Source: Pterois miles (Eukaryota; Chordata; Actinopteri; Perciformes; Scorpaenidae). From it: a stretch of 64,000 nucleotides of DNA. Below are positions 22,085-34,416 of the stretch, piece by piece. The position numbers were made by a program, and so were the translations under genes. Below the pieces are notes generated by a model. It worked only from the letters and a program-made list of their open reading frames with translations. It was not told the origin of the DNA and ran no database searches. Numbering within the stretch: the stretch's first letter is position 1; each line of letters opens with the position of its first letter. The stretch covers positions 4,249,501-4,313,500 of the forward strand of contig CAMQGK010000328.1 in the NCBI GenBank assembly GCA_947000775.1, given 5' to 3'.

Positions 22085-25000
22085 TTGCAATCATAAACAT
22101 ACATACACACAAACATATAATAATGACCATGAGTGGTGAACAACTCATTTGATTTACTGTCGGGATGTAATGGGAATTTCAACTAATATAACAAAAAAAT
22201 ATTCCTAAATTTATACTGACTCTACCTTTAAGACCATCCCATCAATCATAAAACTAAAGTGGATGAAACTGGACGTAACCCAAAGCTCCCAACATTTTAG
22301 ATAAATGAAACCAAAATGGCTGCCAGAATGAAAACCACCTTATTAGTAGTTTGATGCAGCGCTTCTTCTTCCAAGAGCTCCTATTATTACTGCTCCCTTC
22401 CTAAGAGCAATCATTACTGCTGTTATAATCAGGTCAAAAGGACGTGCAGTCAAATTCAATGGCACTCTGTTAGTGATGTGGTTTCATTGGTGAGGTTCTG
22501 CGTCCAAAGTATACATTTAACTCAATTTATAAATGCTTTAAGTGCACTCTCAGAGGACACACGGCGCTGCTATTCCCTCTCATCTCATTCTCAATCTCAT
22601 TGTCATGGATTCAGTATGGAAGTATGATTCAAAAAGATAGGATTTCTGCTTTGTGTCTGATGTCTGAGCCAAAAAAGCCTTGCGCTCTTAGAGTGATATT
22701 TAATTTATGTCTGATTGTTGAAGACTTTACTTTTAGCATGTTAATGTGCTGAATCTACCAATAATCTTTACCACACGGTAAAAAAAAAAAAAAAAATCTG
22801 AATATTTTCTTGTCAGTCATAAAGACTGAATGTTGCTGAGAACGTTTGAGCCTGCAGTCTTTCTAGTAATAAAAAATGGTGCCATCCAAGCTATGCAAAG
22901 CGCCAGTCAGCAACTCAACTGTCTCTAATTGTCAAAATCAAGAATGCAAGAATGTCACAGAGCCGTATTAATAATTACGTTATCGGGGAAACATTAGATG
23001 GAATTAGCTCTTCTAGTTGCTGACAGATGTGCAATAATGACAAAGTAATCACAATGAGCGTGACTGCTGAGTCGTGCATTTAACCACAAGACTGCAGCAG
23101 GAAAAGAAGAAAGGTCGTTTGCTGCTATTTATGTCGCATCTGCATCATTAACGTTTTGTTTTCTACAAACAGTTATTAATTGCTCATAAAGACTGTAACA
23201 CACATAAGTAGAAGAATAAAAGTCAAGTGCTCGCCGAAAACCATCGCCGCGGCTCGTTGTTATGTACCTTTCATGTACCAGACAATCAACCAGCTTGTGC
23301 GCTATCAGGCTTTGTGAACCATGAAGAAGAAGTAATTACATAAAGCTAAATGGAATCAGATCTTTACTGTCGACTCCGAAGCATCCCCGTGGTCACATTG
23401 GAAAGACGGATGTGTTTATTGATGTGTCAAACAAGTTGTTATTAGATCCGTGGGAGCCCCATCAGGCATCATGAAGAATAAATACCGAGCAATTAGGCAG
23501 AGATGAAACAAACAGCAACATACAATATCTAGGACTTCACAGCAGCAGTTTGTCCTTTAGTAAAGTGCTAACATCACGCTTTGTGAACAATTAAGTATAA
23601 TTAATCTGTTCTTTTATGCAAACTTCAGCAGCATTTTTGCTGAATATCTTCATTTGCATATATGGAAAAAAAAAAACTTCAATTTCATCAACAAAAATGG
23701 TTCAAGAACAATAGTGAACAATTAGGCAAAATGAAAAGCAATCAGCTTTCTTTCTTATACATCATCATTTTTGGGAGCTGATGTATTAACTGGTGTTTCA
23801 AACGTCTATTAGTCACACAAAGCAAGATTGCCATCACGCTTGATGAACAGTAAAGCACAGCTAAGCAGAAACGCAGCAAAGGAAGGAGTCAGTTATTTTA
23901 CTTTATGCTCCTGCAGCTCAACAAGCCTTCGGCTGGGATTCTCTATTTCAAATATGCCAATTGAGATAAATGAAACAAACATAGAGGCAGCTGCTGGTGT
24001 GACAAGTTTCTCAAAATGCACTTGAGCAAGATTTACTCCCCATTCAAAACTTTGTAAAACAGCTGGTGAAAAAAATAACTTCTAAGAGGTGGTTAATCTG
24101 CATTTCCTCAAAAAAGTTGTTGACAATCCATCATGTGAAACTATGATTTGACAGCAGGATAGAACTGGTGGAGGGAAGGAATTTGTTCTGGTTAAAAAAT
24201 ACATGCACAAATGATCCGAATTTGTTTTATTGCCTGACCTTTTTGTTGGTAATTTTTCTCACATTTTCATATTCAACTATTTGCTTCGTGTCCAGAGCAT
24301 CTCTCTTTTGCCACGCAACAACATGGTTTAGCTGTATTGTTGTTGGAAACAGTTAACACACCATATAGTGCCAGAATCAGGTTGTGATAACAAAAAGGAA
24401 GAAAAAAAGGTGTGAAAATTCATCATAAAGAACATTGTAAGAATTGTGAGCCTGAGAGGAAACCGAGGGCAATTAAAATCAGGAGGGTTGGCAAGTATGC
24501 TAATATGTCATAACAATTCACCTTGAACTTCGACCCTCTTGATCATATATCCGGTGGCATCTGTCATATGAAGTCAATGAGCTGTCATTAGGCTTTCTGT
24601 GCTCTCTTGGTGCTGTGCAAAGGATTGTGGGTCATATTAGCCAGAAAAGCATGCTGGCGTCCAAACTGGATGCAGTAGGACATCATAGCTGAATATAAAA
24701 TAAGGCAACTTATTTACAGGATGATCCAAGCTGAGCTCCTAATACATTAACGATCCTGCTAATTAAGAATGAAAAAAGCTTCTCCTCCTTTTCATTCAGT
24801 GGATGAACGTGCAAAGATGGACATTTTACTGTGACATTGATTTTTGAATCTGCGAACAGGCAGCCTTATTGCTTCATTTATACCAGAAACAAACTTGAGG
24901 TGTTTTCTCTAAATGTGATCATTGATCTTGTCAATGAAAGCACAGGAGGAAGGCGCACTATAGGAAAGGTGTTCATTTTGAGAAAACTAGACAATTATCT

Positions 25001-26021
25001 CTGCTGTAGCAATGCTAATGCTTTCAAAAGAAGCTACACACCGTCTTCTCAGTGGTCTCGTTTGTTTGGAGTAATTATACCAAGGTATCACAGTTAATTA
25101 GGCAATGTGATATTCAGAAAATCTGGTGAATGCTCCCCGCGGTGCTAAATTTCTGGCATCCACAATACATTACTGCTGATTTGCCTCCGTCTCCCAGGGT
25201 GCTGAAGCATCCTGCAGACATGACAGACGATGTCTGCTGCACATTACATGCAATACATTACAAATTCACTAAGTAAACTCAGAGGGAATTGACACATAAT
25301 GGGCAGTAACAATTCTCAGCAGCAGCATTATGAATATATACCCTGCACCTTCCTCCGACAGCACTCTCTTATTGCTCTTATGAAGGCCAGTGAGTGGGAC
25401 CGAGTAAATAAGAAATATATACTGTAACTCCTGTATCACTCTCTCTCACACACACTGTACACAACACTGTATATCCACATAAACCATATGATACGTGGAT
25501 ATAGGATGGCAGCCCTATAAGTTCTTTTAGTGGTCTTAGAGGACATACTTTACTCTGTGGCTACTTCAGTATAAAGACCTCAGAGAGGGAAGAAGCCAGT
25601 AAACCCAGCAAATATTTGTTGTTGCTGTTTTCATTTCTAAATTATTGTCAGTCAGCCTTAAAGTACAGCAACAAAATGAGAGCAAGCTTTTATTTGTTTC
25701 TGCTCCAAGAGTCATGGTCGAGGGTTTTCATAGTAATAGAGTTTTTTTGCCAATATGTATTGAATGGATACAGGAGAGTGTTAGTGTTTGAGGAATATCA
25801 GAACCATGCTGATGGACATTCAGAGCTTAAATAATGTCAACAATATATTACTTTATTTGTGTTGCATTGTTCATTTTTTAGGGGGAGCATTTTCCCCTTT
25901 TTTAGATAGTTGGTAAAGAAGATGCAGAGTTGAAACAGGGGGAGCTGGAGTTGAATCAAACCTACATTGCTGTTTAGGAGATGTTCTGGGTGGGATTAGG
26001 TGATTAGGAGATTTAGGAGAT
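22085..26021. other. Largest repeat-poor island (about 3.9 kb), no gene seen
   Basis: Apart from short A-runs (near 22780 and 23665) I find no SINE, LINE, TIR element or dinucleotide array, in contrast with the rest of the window. The sequence is AT-rich, full of ATTA/TAAT cores, and of high complexity, for example 22830-23110, 23380-23600, 24510-24760 and 25060-25420. Open frames are short and unconvincing. Such islands often hold conserved regulatory DNA, which is an inference here. Confidence 0.45.
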
Positions 26022-26314
26022 GGGGGCGGCAGTAGCTCAGTCCGTAAGGACTTGGGTTAGGACGCGGAGGACGCCGGTTCAAGTCCCCCATGGAACAAGA
26101 CCAACTGGTTGCTGGAGAGGTGCCAGTTTACCTCTTGGGCACTGCCGAGGTGCCCCTGAGCAAGGCACCGAACCCCCAACTGCTCTGGGTGCTTGTCAGG
26201 AGCAGTCCCCTCACTCTGACATCTCTCCATTGATGCATGTGTGTGTACTGTGTGAAAACTGAATTTCCCCACTGTGGGACTAATAAAGGAATATCTTCTT
26301 CTTCTTCTTCTTCT
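26022..26314 (+). mobile_element. Full-length tRNA-derived SINE (copy 1)
   Basis: GGGGGCGGCAGTAGCTCAG opens a tRNA-like head. The A-box region is TAGCTCAGTCCGTAAGG (26033-26049) and the B box GGTTCAAGTCC (26076-26086). The body carries CCTCTTGGGCACTGCCGAGG and CTGAGCAAGGCACCGAACCC. The tail is TTTCCCCACTGTGGGACTAA, AAAGGAATAT and (CTT)n. That 3' stem-loop is shared with LINE-like tails elsewhere in the window and is the usual means by which a SINE borrows a partner LINE's enzyme. The internal promoter would be read by RNA polymerase III. Transcription has not been shown. Confidence 0.92.
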
Positions 26315-26732
26315 AACATGTTGTTGAGATCATAATGAAAGCTGAGTTCAAAGATGGGTGTGGTCCAAACAACGGCACAGGAAGTAGTGGGGTAGGAAGT
26401 CGAGAAGGGGTCCCAGCTGCTGTGATCCCATCGCAAGATGGTCTTTAATTTTAGCTATATATTTGTTAACATGTTGGCAAACTGCCACCATTCAAAGTAT
26501 GCCGAATTAGCTATTAGCAGCTCCTGTTTGCAATGCATCGATGGGTGCACTGACAACTATCACTGGGTTACTCTGATACTGAAGAAAAACTAAAAATGTG
26601 ATGATTCTGAGGCAAGTTCTGGAGTAGGAGCGTCCTTTTGGGGTGTAAATTACACCTAAATCAGCATTGGGAAGAACTGAAGCAAATATGAAAAAAAAAG
26701 TTAGATCAGAGCCGAGCTGAAAAATATATTTT
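26315..26732. other. Unique spacer
   Basis: Nothing recognised. It includes GGAAGTAGTGGGGTAGGAAG near 26380 and has no coding signal. Confidence 0.35.
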
Positions 26733-27005
26733 TCAGAAACATCTTGTAGTTACTGTTTAGCTGTAAAATGAGAAAGATTATGACCTGGCAGCCATGTTGA
26801 GATCAGGTGAGGAAATACCAAGCACGGAGCAAGCTTTCGCATCTCTACTGTCATGGGCTAGATTGTTTAAAGCCTGAAAACAGAGACGTGAGGAGGTGCA
26901 GAGGTCTGGTTTTCTCTCAGGACACTTAAAATACAATATGCTGAAAGGTTATTATGGAGTTTTTGCCCAGTGATGCCAACAACATTCTGCCTATTGCAGG
27001 TTTAA
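26733..27005 (-). mobile_element. TTAA-ended MITE (family B, copy 1, truncated)
   Basis: The right border is CTATTGCAGGTTTAA, the complement of the family's TTAAACCTGCAATAG start. Going inward on the minus strand it has AACCTTTCAGCATATTGTA, a GCACCTCCTCACGTCTC-like part, CATGGCTGCCAGGTCA and CTTTCTCATTTTACAGC. The other end is missing. Confidence 0.75.
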
Positions 27006-28423
27006 TCTAAAAATACCAGTAGCCGGTCATGTCTGTGTGCTCAGATTTGATTGAGTTACAGCTCCGAGAGTGAGCTCTATTTTTGACTCAAACTGTGCAA
27101 TTTTACCTCATGCAGTATCTGTGTCTCACGTCTCTCCCCCTTCGCCTCCCCTTCAACTCTCCCCTGCCACAGTGGGGAGGTGCACCCCACAGAGTGAAAA
27201 CCTGGTTTAAGCTCTGCAAAAATATTTCTGCGAATTTTATTTTACATCCATGTGGAATGAATGACTGCACGCATACAAATAAGAAAAAATCATGTAGGTT
27301 AGATTCACAGTCTGGGTGCAAAATAAATCCCTCTTCAGTCTCTTCTCACCCTCTCATCGCCTCTCCCTTCCCATTCCTTCTCCCCCTCCCTCTAATCTCA
27401 TCTCCTCCTCCCATCTCCTGTCTTTGTCCCTTCATCACTTGTTCTCCTCATTTACTTTAATTAAAGGACAGTGAAAAAAGGTAAAATCCTGGATGGCCTT
27501 TGATGCACTTGACCAGGTCTGTCTTCTCCCTCACAAAGTAAAAATGAAAGGCAGTGAGAACGAGAAGGGGGTGGAGGTTATTACTTGTCCACGACTCTCT
27601 TCAGAGACGAGGAGTTACGAGCTCTGCCAGCCTCAGACCGTCCTGCTGCCTCTTCCTTTCTCCTGCTCCATTCTTGCTCTTGTGCAGCAACCCGCTCATC
27701 CAGGCTGTATAATCGATAGAGGAGTTCTTACTGGGGATCTCATTGACGTACACTTCGCTCATCAATAGAAACAATGATCACAGGAGAGAGGGACGGTGGA
27801 GGGAGAAAAACTGAGACTGTCTCTACAATCTTCATGTTTTTCTTCTACTTGGTGTTGAATAATAGCTTACATATAGCTAACTGCCTGCACTGCCCTGAGT
27901 TACATTTAAATTCACCATTAACTGACAGCGATACTGCACCAAGGCCAAGCCACGACAGAAGTTTCCAATTGGCTGCAACGGTCAGAAGAGGCAAATATAG
28001 TACACTCATTATGTGTCTCTGACACTGGACTAATGGAGATGATGTCGAAAGATGACGGCCAAAGAGCCCAGTAACATTAAGTCAGTGATAGAAATCAAAT
28101 GGATAGAAATGTTTTATAATCCTAATTAAGCAGATTGATAGCTCTACCACTTACATTATAGCCCCTATCCTGGCAGGCAGTGTGGGCCTTAAAGGGACAT
28201 TACATTTACATTTCACAGTTGCATTTTAAAAAAAAAAAGAAGTGATTTCTTGACCTTGGGGCCGGCCGATAAGGCTGCCCTTGGGTGCTCAGGGTGCACA
28301 TTTGTAAAGGCAAAGGTGCATTTCAATTGCTCACCCGATCAATACCTGAATGAGCTGAATTAGTTCACCAGTGGAGAGGAGCTGGACTGCATGGTTGGAC
28401 TAAACATTCATACTAAAGCATAA
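27006..28423. other. Non-coding stretch, partly pyrimidine-rich
   Basis: A C/T-rich segment lies at about 27335-27455. Open frames of 91 and 82 codons at 27493-27768 and 27774-28022 show no domain and no splice context, and I treat them as chance. Confidence 0.4.
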
Positions 28424-28719
28424 GAAGAAGAAGAAGATATTCCTTTATTAGTCCCACAGTGGGGAAATTCAGTTTTACACTCTGTTGTTCACACAGTACA
28501 TATACATGTCAATGGAGAGATGTCAGAGTGAGGGGGCTGCTCCTTACAAGCACCCAGATCAGTTGGGGGTTTGGTGCCTTGCTCAGGGGCACCTCGGCAG
28601 TGCCCAAGAGGTAAATGGCACTCTCCAGCAACCAGTTGGTCTTGGTCCATGGGGGACTTGAACCGGCGTCCTCCACGTCCTAACCCAAGTCCTTACGGAC
28701 TGAGCTACTGCCGCCCCCA
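28424..28719 (-). mobile_element. Full-length tRNA-derived SINE (copy 2, inverted)
   Basis: Same family as 26022-26314, reversed. The plus strand starts with (GAA)n, ATTCCTTTATTAGTCCCAC and AGTGGGGAAATTC, and ends with GGACTTGAACCGGCG (B box complement) and GACTGAGCTACTGCCGCC (A-box region complement). Both ends are present. It lies directly upstream of a LINE remnant on the other strand. Confidence 0.92.
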
Positions 28720-28930
28720 TACAGCTGTGATCAGATGCTGCTTGTATTCAGGACAAAGACACTGGTGACTGTATTTGTATACTTTGGCTTCAAATTAATT
28801 TACGATCCAACAAATGTTTCTGAATCGACCACAGCTTTGAATACGACCAGACAAGTTTGCCACTGCAGTTGATCGGTTTATTGGCCCATTACAGTCTAAT
28901 ATCTAAGAATCTTGGTATCATCTCTGGCCT

Positions 28931-29246
28931 GATGAAAGGGGAAGACTGAGGGCCTTTTCGGTCTGAGCCCCAACCCTCTGGAATCACCTCCCCCAGTCTA
29001 TGAGAGCTGCTGCATCTCTGGACGGCTTTAAGCAGCTTCTAACAACCCATCTCTACAGGCCTTTTTATCCGCCGCATTCAAATATGTGTTTGTTTTTTTT
29101 AGTTTGGTCTCTCATTGTTTGTGTTTCATATTCTAATAATTCTTTGGTTTCTGTCATTGTTCAATGTTTTATCTGTGTGTGAAGCACTTTGTAACAGTCT
29201 GTTTTAAAAGGTGCTATATAAATAAAGCTTTACTTACTTACTTAAT
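28931..29246 (+). mobile_element. LINE 3' end (CR1/L2/Rex-like), reverse transcriptase C-terminus
   Basis: One reading frame from 28931 gives RAFSV, an in-frame stop (TGA at 28964-28966), then APTLWNHLPQSMRAAASLDG and FKQLLTTHLYRPF. This is the end of CR1/L2-clade reverse transcriptases (usual form RAFS..APRLWNSLP..R.....FK..LKTHLF). A short 3' region follows, ending GTGCTATATAAATAAAGCTT and (ACTT)n, a typical fish LINE tail. The 5' part is absent and the stop shows that the copy is dead. Confidence 0.85.
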
Positions 29247-29413
29247 CACATTATGTCCAAACGTGACACTTCTTGGCATCAATCAAGACAAACACGTTCA
29301 GATCGGTTAAAGAGGCGGCACGTTTAAGCTGATACAATTCATAACCCCAAAATATTAAGGTATGATTGGCTGTTGGCCATGTTTGAGATTACATCATCAA
29401 TCCAGTTCATATT

Positions 29414-29635
29414 TTAAAGGGACTATTATGCTTTTGTGTTTCCTTTAGTGTGATATATAGTTTTTTGTGCATGTAAAAGGTCTGCAAAGTAACAAAGCCC
29501 AGGCAAACGGGAGTCTCTTTTGAGCTGCTATGAAAAAATAAAGGGTTTTTGAACATTAAAGCATGTACACATGTTCTAATAGAAACCCAAAATACACATA
29601 TGAACTTCAAAATTAGGATAATAACTCCTTGTTAA
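29414..29635 (+). mobile_element. TTAA-bounded MITE (family D, copy 2, internally deleted)
   Basis: Borders are TTAAAGGGACTATTATGC on the left and GGATAATAACTCCTTGTTAA on the right. Inside, TGTTTCCTTTAGTGTGATAT and GAACATTAAAGCATG and TAGAAACCCAAAATACA match 16951-17626, but about 450 bases of the middle are gone. Both TTAA borders remain. Confidence 0.75.
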
Positions 29636-30439
29636 AATCCAAACCATTTTTTACGAGTAAATTAGAGACAAAAATACAGCAAATGCAGCTATTGTGACGT
29701 TCCTTATTATTGTTAGACGAGAATTTTAAAACATTAAGCTGTCAGTCCTCCAGTAGGCTTTCATAATAACAAAGCTATTTTCACTGTTACTTCGGTGTCA
29801 TTCTCTTTGTGTGCTTTTGAGTATTGGGGAACTCAAAATAAACTCAACATCTACTAAGAGGCAAAAAAAACCAAAAACAAAGAAACTGCTGTGAGTCAAA
29901 TACACAGTCTTGATTTGATGTTTGACAACCAGAGAGAATGAAGTAGGAAGAAACCCATAATTAATGTTTATGATGGGGAGTTCAAATCCCCAAACCGGTG
30001 AGGAAATCTTTAACTCAGCAACATGAGACGCTCCTTCCGGAGTTAATGACTGCTGCGTTGCTGCTGAACAAGTCAGTAGCCCTGAACTTCTCCCAGTGGA
30101 GCTGCTATCGTCGGCGGCGTATAACGTGTGTGCATTCAGCTTTATTTTGATCCACTAAAGGAAGTGTCTAACATAGAGAGGAAATGGGGGCGAACAGACA
30201 TCATCTCACCCATTGCTCGAGAAAATGAGAAATAATTATTAGTGCCTCTTAGGTGATGAAATCCATAAAAGCGCATACAGAGGAAAAGATAAACAGCCGT
30301 GACTAAAGTAGAGACCTGTGCTCAAAATGTGCTGGCTGTCGTTGTACATTTGTCTTTTACTTGTTATGTTTTGTGCAGTTCTGCAGGTCAGAATAAAAGC
30401 TATGATACATGTATTGTAATTTTTGGCAAGAAACAAACT
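29636..30439. other. Unique AT-rich stretch
   Basis: No repeat or gene recognised. Confidence 0.35.
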
Positions 30440-31021
30440 CATATAATAATTAGCAAGTAACCCTTATGAAATTTCTTTGGAAATACTGCCAAGTTACCCC
30501 AATATTTACCTCACAGCTGATCAAAAATGATTTTGTTTGGCTGGGACTTAACTCTGGATTTCTATTATTATCATTATTACTGTATAACTATTATAAACAT
30601 TATTTAATAATTACATTCCACTATTTCCCAGTAAGCAGTAATAAATAGCTGGTCATTTAATACATGTCCAGGAAAATAACACAAAGTTAATTGATTTGCT
30701 TTATTTCCATGTCTGCTGATTAAAAGATAATAATTATCATTCTTTGGAATCTTAAAAATCTCCCTGAATCCTGGCATCAGCTACCAGGCTTCGTTTGTGT
30801 AGACAATAAGTCACAACGGTGAGATTTATGTTGTATCCGATGAAGAGCAGCTGCTTCTCAAGCCTAAGGGCCCTACTTTAACCATTACATGCTATTTGAG
30901 CATATAATTATTAAATTTTGAGGTAAATATTGAGGTAATTTGGCAGTAATTCCAAAGAAATTTCAAGCCGCTTACTTGCTGATTATCACCTAGTTACCAT
31001 GAAATCTGGGGACCTGTGAAA
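30440..31021. mobile_element. Family A element, copy 2
   Basis: The left part is AATTAGCAAGTAACCC and AAATTTCTTTGG. The right part is GGTAATTTGGCAGTAATTCC, AAAGAAATTTC, TTACTTGCTGATTATCACC and GGGGACCTGTGAAA. The middle (GTGTAGACAATAAGTCACAA, AAGCCTAAGGGCCCTA) matches copy 1 at 6046-6597 but lacks its nested tail. The outermost GGTAACA bases are decayed. Confidence 0.75.
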
Positions 31022-31072
31022 TTATCTAAACTTCCAATTTGTGTTATATTTTCAAATACTTAGAGCAGATTT

Positions 31073-31073
<1 letters not shown>

Positions 31074-31112
<39 letters not shown>
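31074..31112. repeat. (CA)n microsatellite
   Basis: About 19 CA units, first of a three-array cluster. Confidence 0.96.
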
Positions 31113-31114
<2 letters not shown>

Positions 31115-31221
31115 TCACAGCTCCGCATGTTTGCTTAACCAATAGCACTTTCCCCGTCTGGTGTACAGAGAGCGATAGGAAACTTACATCAATACTCACA
31201 GTCAAGGTGCTGAGCGCCACA

Positions 31222-31222
<1 letters not shown>

Positions 31223-31274
<52 letters not shown>
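31223..31274. repeat. (CA)n microsatellite
   Basis: About 26 CA units. Confidence 0.97.
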
Positions 31275-31275
<1 letters not shown>

Positions 31276-31363
31276 CTGTGTACAGTGTCACGAGGTGTCA
31301 CCAGCAGACTGTAAATGATAGTCTGTAGATGAAACTGTTTCCAAACAAAAACTGCACGGTGCT

Positions 31364-31365
<2 letters not shown>

Positions 31366-31432
<67 letters not shown>
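31366..31432. repeat. (TG)n microsatellite
   Basis: About 33 TG units, complementary to the CA arrays 90 and 250 bases upstream. A 211-codon minus-strand frame across this cluster is an artefact. Confidence 0.97.
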
Positions 31433-31436
<4 letters not shown>

Positions 31437-31835
31437 TGTACTGTACGTCTGAATACCCTGTAGAGGCTGAGGCATTTGCCCAGTCCACTGCTCTTTCTTC
31501 CAGTCTGGCAGGCAGACAAGAGGAAGTGAAGAGATAAGTTGAAAGGAGAAGTTGCTGGAGTCGGTGTACGGCCGGATATGGTCTGATTGAGATAGACACT
31601 GACTGATTGCTACTTGGACCGTGCTTACATCATCAAGTCGGTCTCTGTCTCCACCTGGTCCGGGGGTCAATTCAATCAATTTAAAATGAAAGTCAATTTA
31701 AAGTGCAACCAGGAACTGATTACATCCATAAATAGTGTGCATTTGTACCATATTGTTTCTGGGGATGACACCTGGAAAACTCTGAATTATGAAGTCCTTG
31801 TTGCATGTTTCAACCACAAGATGCAAATTCCTCTT
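31433..31835. other. Unique spacer
   Basis: Nothing recognised. Confidence 0.35.
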
Positions 31836-32424
31836 TCAGAGCACAGTGAGGTTTATTAAGGGTCTGAACGTTGGAAACAGCAGCTTGACAAAGAAACTCT
31901 CAACACAAAGTTGACGTGTTGTTTCCAAAGCATTCAACCACAGATTTTGATGCTTTTATAAGACGAAGATTAGCTGTAAATTGAGAAAGTTTGTGCCCCG
32001 GCAGCCATGTTTAGATCCATTGAGAAAATACCAAGAGCCGCTCACCAGCCAAAGTAAACTTTCTCATTTTACAGCTAAACAGTAACTACAAGATGTTTCT
32101 GAGACCGTTAATGGAGACAAATAATCATTACAGTGATAGAATATTGATTCATATTTGATCAGCGCTGCCTAGTTTGACTGTTTCATTGAAGTTCACGAGT
32201 GATTGACAGCTGTCTCCATTGAATGAGCAGCCAATAGGAATGCTGTCTCCCTGAAATGACCTGCGATTGGTCAAAGTTTCCCATCACAGGCTAGATTTTC
32301 CAAAGACTGAAAGCAGAGCCACGAGGAGCTGCAGAGGTCAACACTTGAATTACAATATGCTGAAAGGTTATTATGGGATTTTTGCCCAATGATGCCAAAA
32401 ACATTCTGCCTACTGCAGGTTTAA
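31836..32424 (-). mobile_element. Rearranged TTAA-ended MITE (family B', copy 1)
   Basis: The right border CCTACTGCAGGTTTAA is the family B start in reverse. In this copy the internal block running from GAGTGATTGACAGC to CAGAAACATC and the ACAGCTAAACAGTAA part is inverted relative to the complete element at 50769-51562. The left part, including GCTGCTGTTTCCAACG (minus strand) and TGCTTTTATAAGACGAAG, is shared only with the copy at 34417-34830. Confidence 0.7.
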
Positions 32425-34054
32425 TGACTGTTTGTTGAATAATTTAAGTGAGCAATTTCAGCTGAAGTTACCATCGGATGCTGTTTGTTGTGTCAGTTAA
32501 AAGTAACTGGGACAATAATGATGTCCCACAAACAGCATTGTTAATAAGCTTATATACTTTACAGTAAAATATCTAATTATTATAGGAGTTCTTGTATTCA
32601 GTAACATCATTTCATCCAGAGAGCCACGTCTCTTCATGTCCTTCATGTTCAGACTGTTAAAGCCCAGTTTTTCAGCTGAATTCACAAACATTTTTGTTGC
32701 CTTATTTTGATTGTGCAACAGGGAAATAGAGCAGCGTGCCGCCTCTGTGAAAATAAGGAACATGGAGCATCTTGTGAAGTTATACTTAGTATAGTATAGT
32801 ATAGGTTTCACAAATAACCAAATACTTGTTTTGGCACATTAGCACCACATTATGATCAGTATCAGGACCTCAAAAAGACTGTGTAAGAAACTGGGTTTAT
32901 TTTGGAGAAAAAAACACACGGACTTGGAGGAAACTGCCTCTTTTGTGGAGGAGGAACTTTGCTTGTAAAGTACTGACTTTATTCTTGTAATATGACTTTT
33001 TATCTCATGAATTTCAGACATTATTCTTGTAATATTACAAGTTTTTTATTTGAAATAGTATGACTTTAACCTCACTGAATTCCAACTTTTTTCTCGTAAT
33101 ATCATTTTATTAGGTTAGTTATTAGGCAGTTGTCTAGGATTACTCCTTGTTTTAAAGAAGCTCTGAATCAAGTAGAGATTGATACCAGTGTTAAATTTTA
33201 AACTTCTGAGGTCAGGCACTTTAAAATGTAAAATAAAAGCCATTTAGGGACTCCTAATATCTAATGTTGGCCACAGAGCAGCACAAAGTCAGTAGCATTT
33301 TATTTTACACAGTTATCTCTGGAGTGTATTTCTGAATTGACGAGATTAATATCACAGAGACTGGAGACTAACTCACTGCAGGATAGAGAGTATGTAGTGT
33401 TAAGATGGAAAATAAAGAAACTAAATGTGACAACGGCTATGAGAGATGTGAATGACAGTGTGTGTAAGATGAGTATTGACAGAACAGGCAACCCTGTGGT
33501 GTGTTACCAGCCAAACCGGGGGAGAATACCATGATGAGTAACTGCGCCCACGGGTGCTGTGTGCTTAGAGAGGGCTGAAAAGCTACAATCTGTACATACA
33601 ATTTCAGAAACCCACATGTGCACATACAAACAAACCTAGAAGCACATCATACAAACACATGGATATCCTTCTGTATCAGTGAATCCAATAATATCAGCTA
33701 CGCTGATGTATTGTTCATTCTCTGTTCTTCACAACCATAAGTGAACATTTTGCCTCACCAATCTCAAATTTACATATTGTAAACATCCCTTTCTCTTTCA
33801 ATATTTCCATAAATTTCCCCAAAAATCTCAATCTAAAAATATCCTTCTGTTTTGAGCCAGAACTGGTGTAGGATGACTGGTCCTCTCGGTGCAGCATCTT
33901 TCCATTATTGGGAAGCACCTGGTGAGTCTGGGAGTTGGGTGTACTGGCCATGATGTGTTTCTAGTCTTTGGTTTGTTTTGAATGAATAGTTCAGCAGCAG
34001 CGCTCAACATGGCTAAACAGACAGAGAAGAAGACGAAGAAGAAGTAGAAGGCCA
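32425..34054. other. Non-coding stretch
   Basis: It contains a degenerate tandem repeat at 32968-33111. The rest shows no recognised gene; frames of 78-104 codons here have no known domain. Confidence 0.35.
32968..33111. repeat. Degenerate tandem repeat, CTTGTAATATGACTTT type
   Basis: ATTCTTGTAATATGACTTT, ATTCTTGTAATATTACAAG and TTTCTCGTAATATCA recur at 45-90 base spacing. They resemble a teleost minisatellite-like repeat of the form TTCTCGTAATATTACGACTT that I recall. Confidence 0.55.
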
Positions 34055-34330
34055 TGGTCAGCAACTTAAATCCTTCTCAAATACCAACACTTCACAGCTG
34101 CCGGTGTTCAATACCATCACATAAAGTACCTTATGAGACGCACCAGGCTTTCCATTAACTACAATATAAACCCATCTGTGGCCACAGAAAACACTCAGAG
34201 AAAGTGCGCTGAGAATGTGCTGATATAGTTTAAAGAGTGAAAAGACCAACATGTTTTCATGCCAACTGGTCACATAGTGACACTTTGTCAAAGCCCTTGG
34301 GGTCACTTTTCGGTCACAGTAAATGTGAGT
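34055..34330 (-). repeat. Interspersed repeat family I, copy 1
   Basis: The part with TCAAATACCAACACTTCACA, GCACCAGGCTTTCCATTAAC and TTTAAAGAGTGAAAAGACC corresponds in reverse to 60725-60925. The adjacent CTTTGTCAAAGCCCTTGGGG and TCGGTCACAGTAAA corresponds in the same orientation to 60608-60650. The mixed orientation suggests a rearranged copy or an element with inverted arms. Confidence 0.55.
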
Positions 34331-34416
34331 TTAATGTTGTGAATTAGGCAACAAAACCATCATAGTTGGACTTAAAAGTACTGTTTATGTTTGTCGTAGT
34401 GACGTAAAAGTGAAAC

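Noticed and set aside
22085..26021. Small open frames of 60-90 codons as exons
   Set aside because: Frequency and length are as expected by chance in AT-rich DNA and none has a known domain.
26033..26086. tRNA gene-like A and B boxes
   Set aside because: They are the head of a SINE with a retroposon body and tail, repeated at 28424 and 39483; the tRNA cloverleaf is decayed.
31044..31679. 211-codon minus-strand open frame
   Set aside because: Runs through three CA/TG arrays, giving Cys/Val and Thr/His repeats only.
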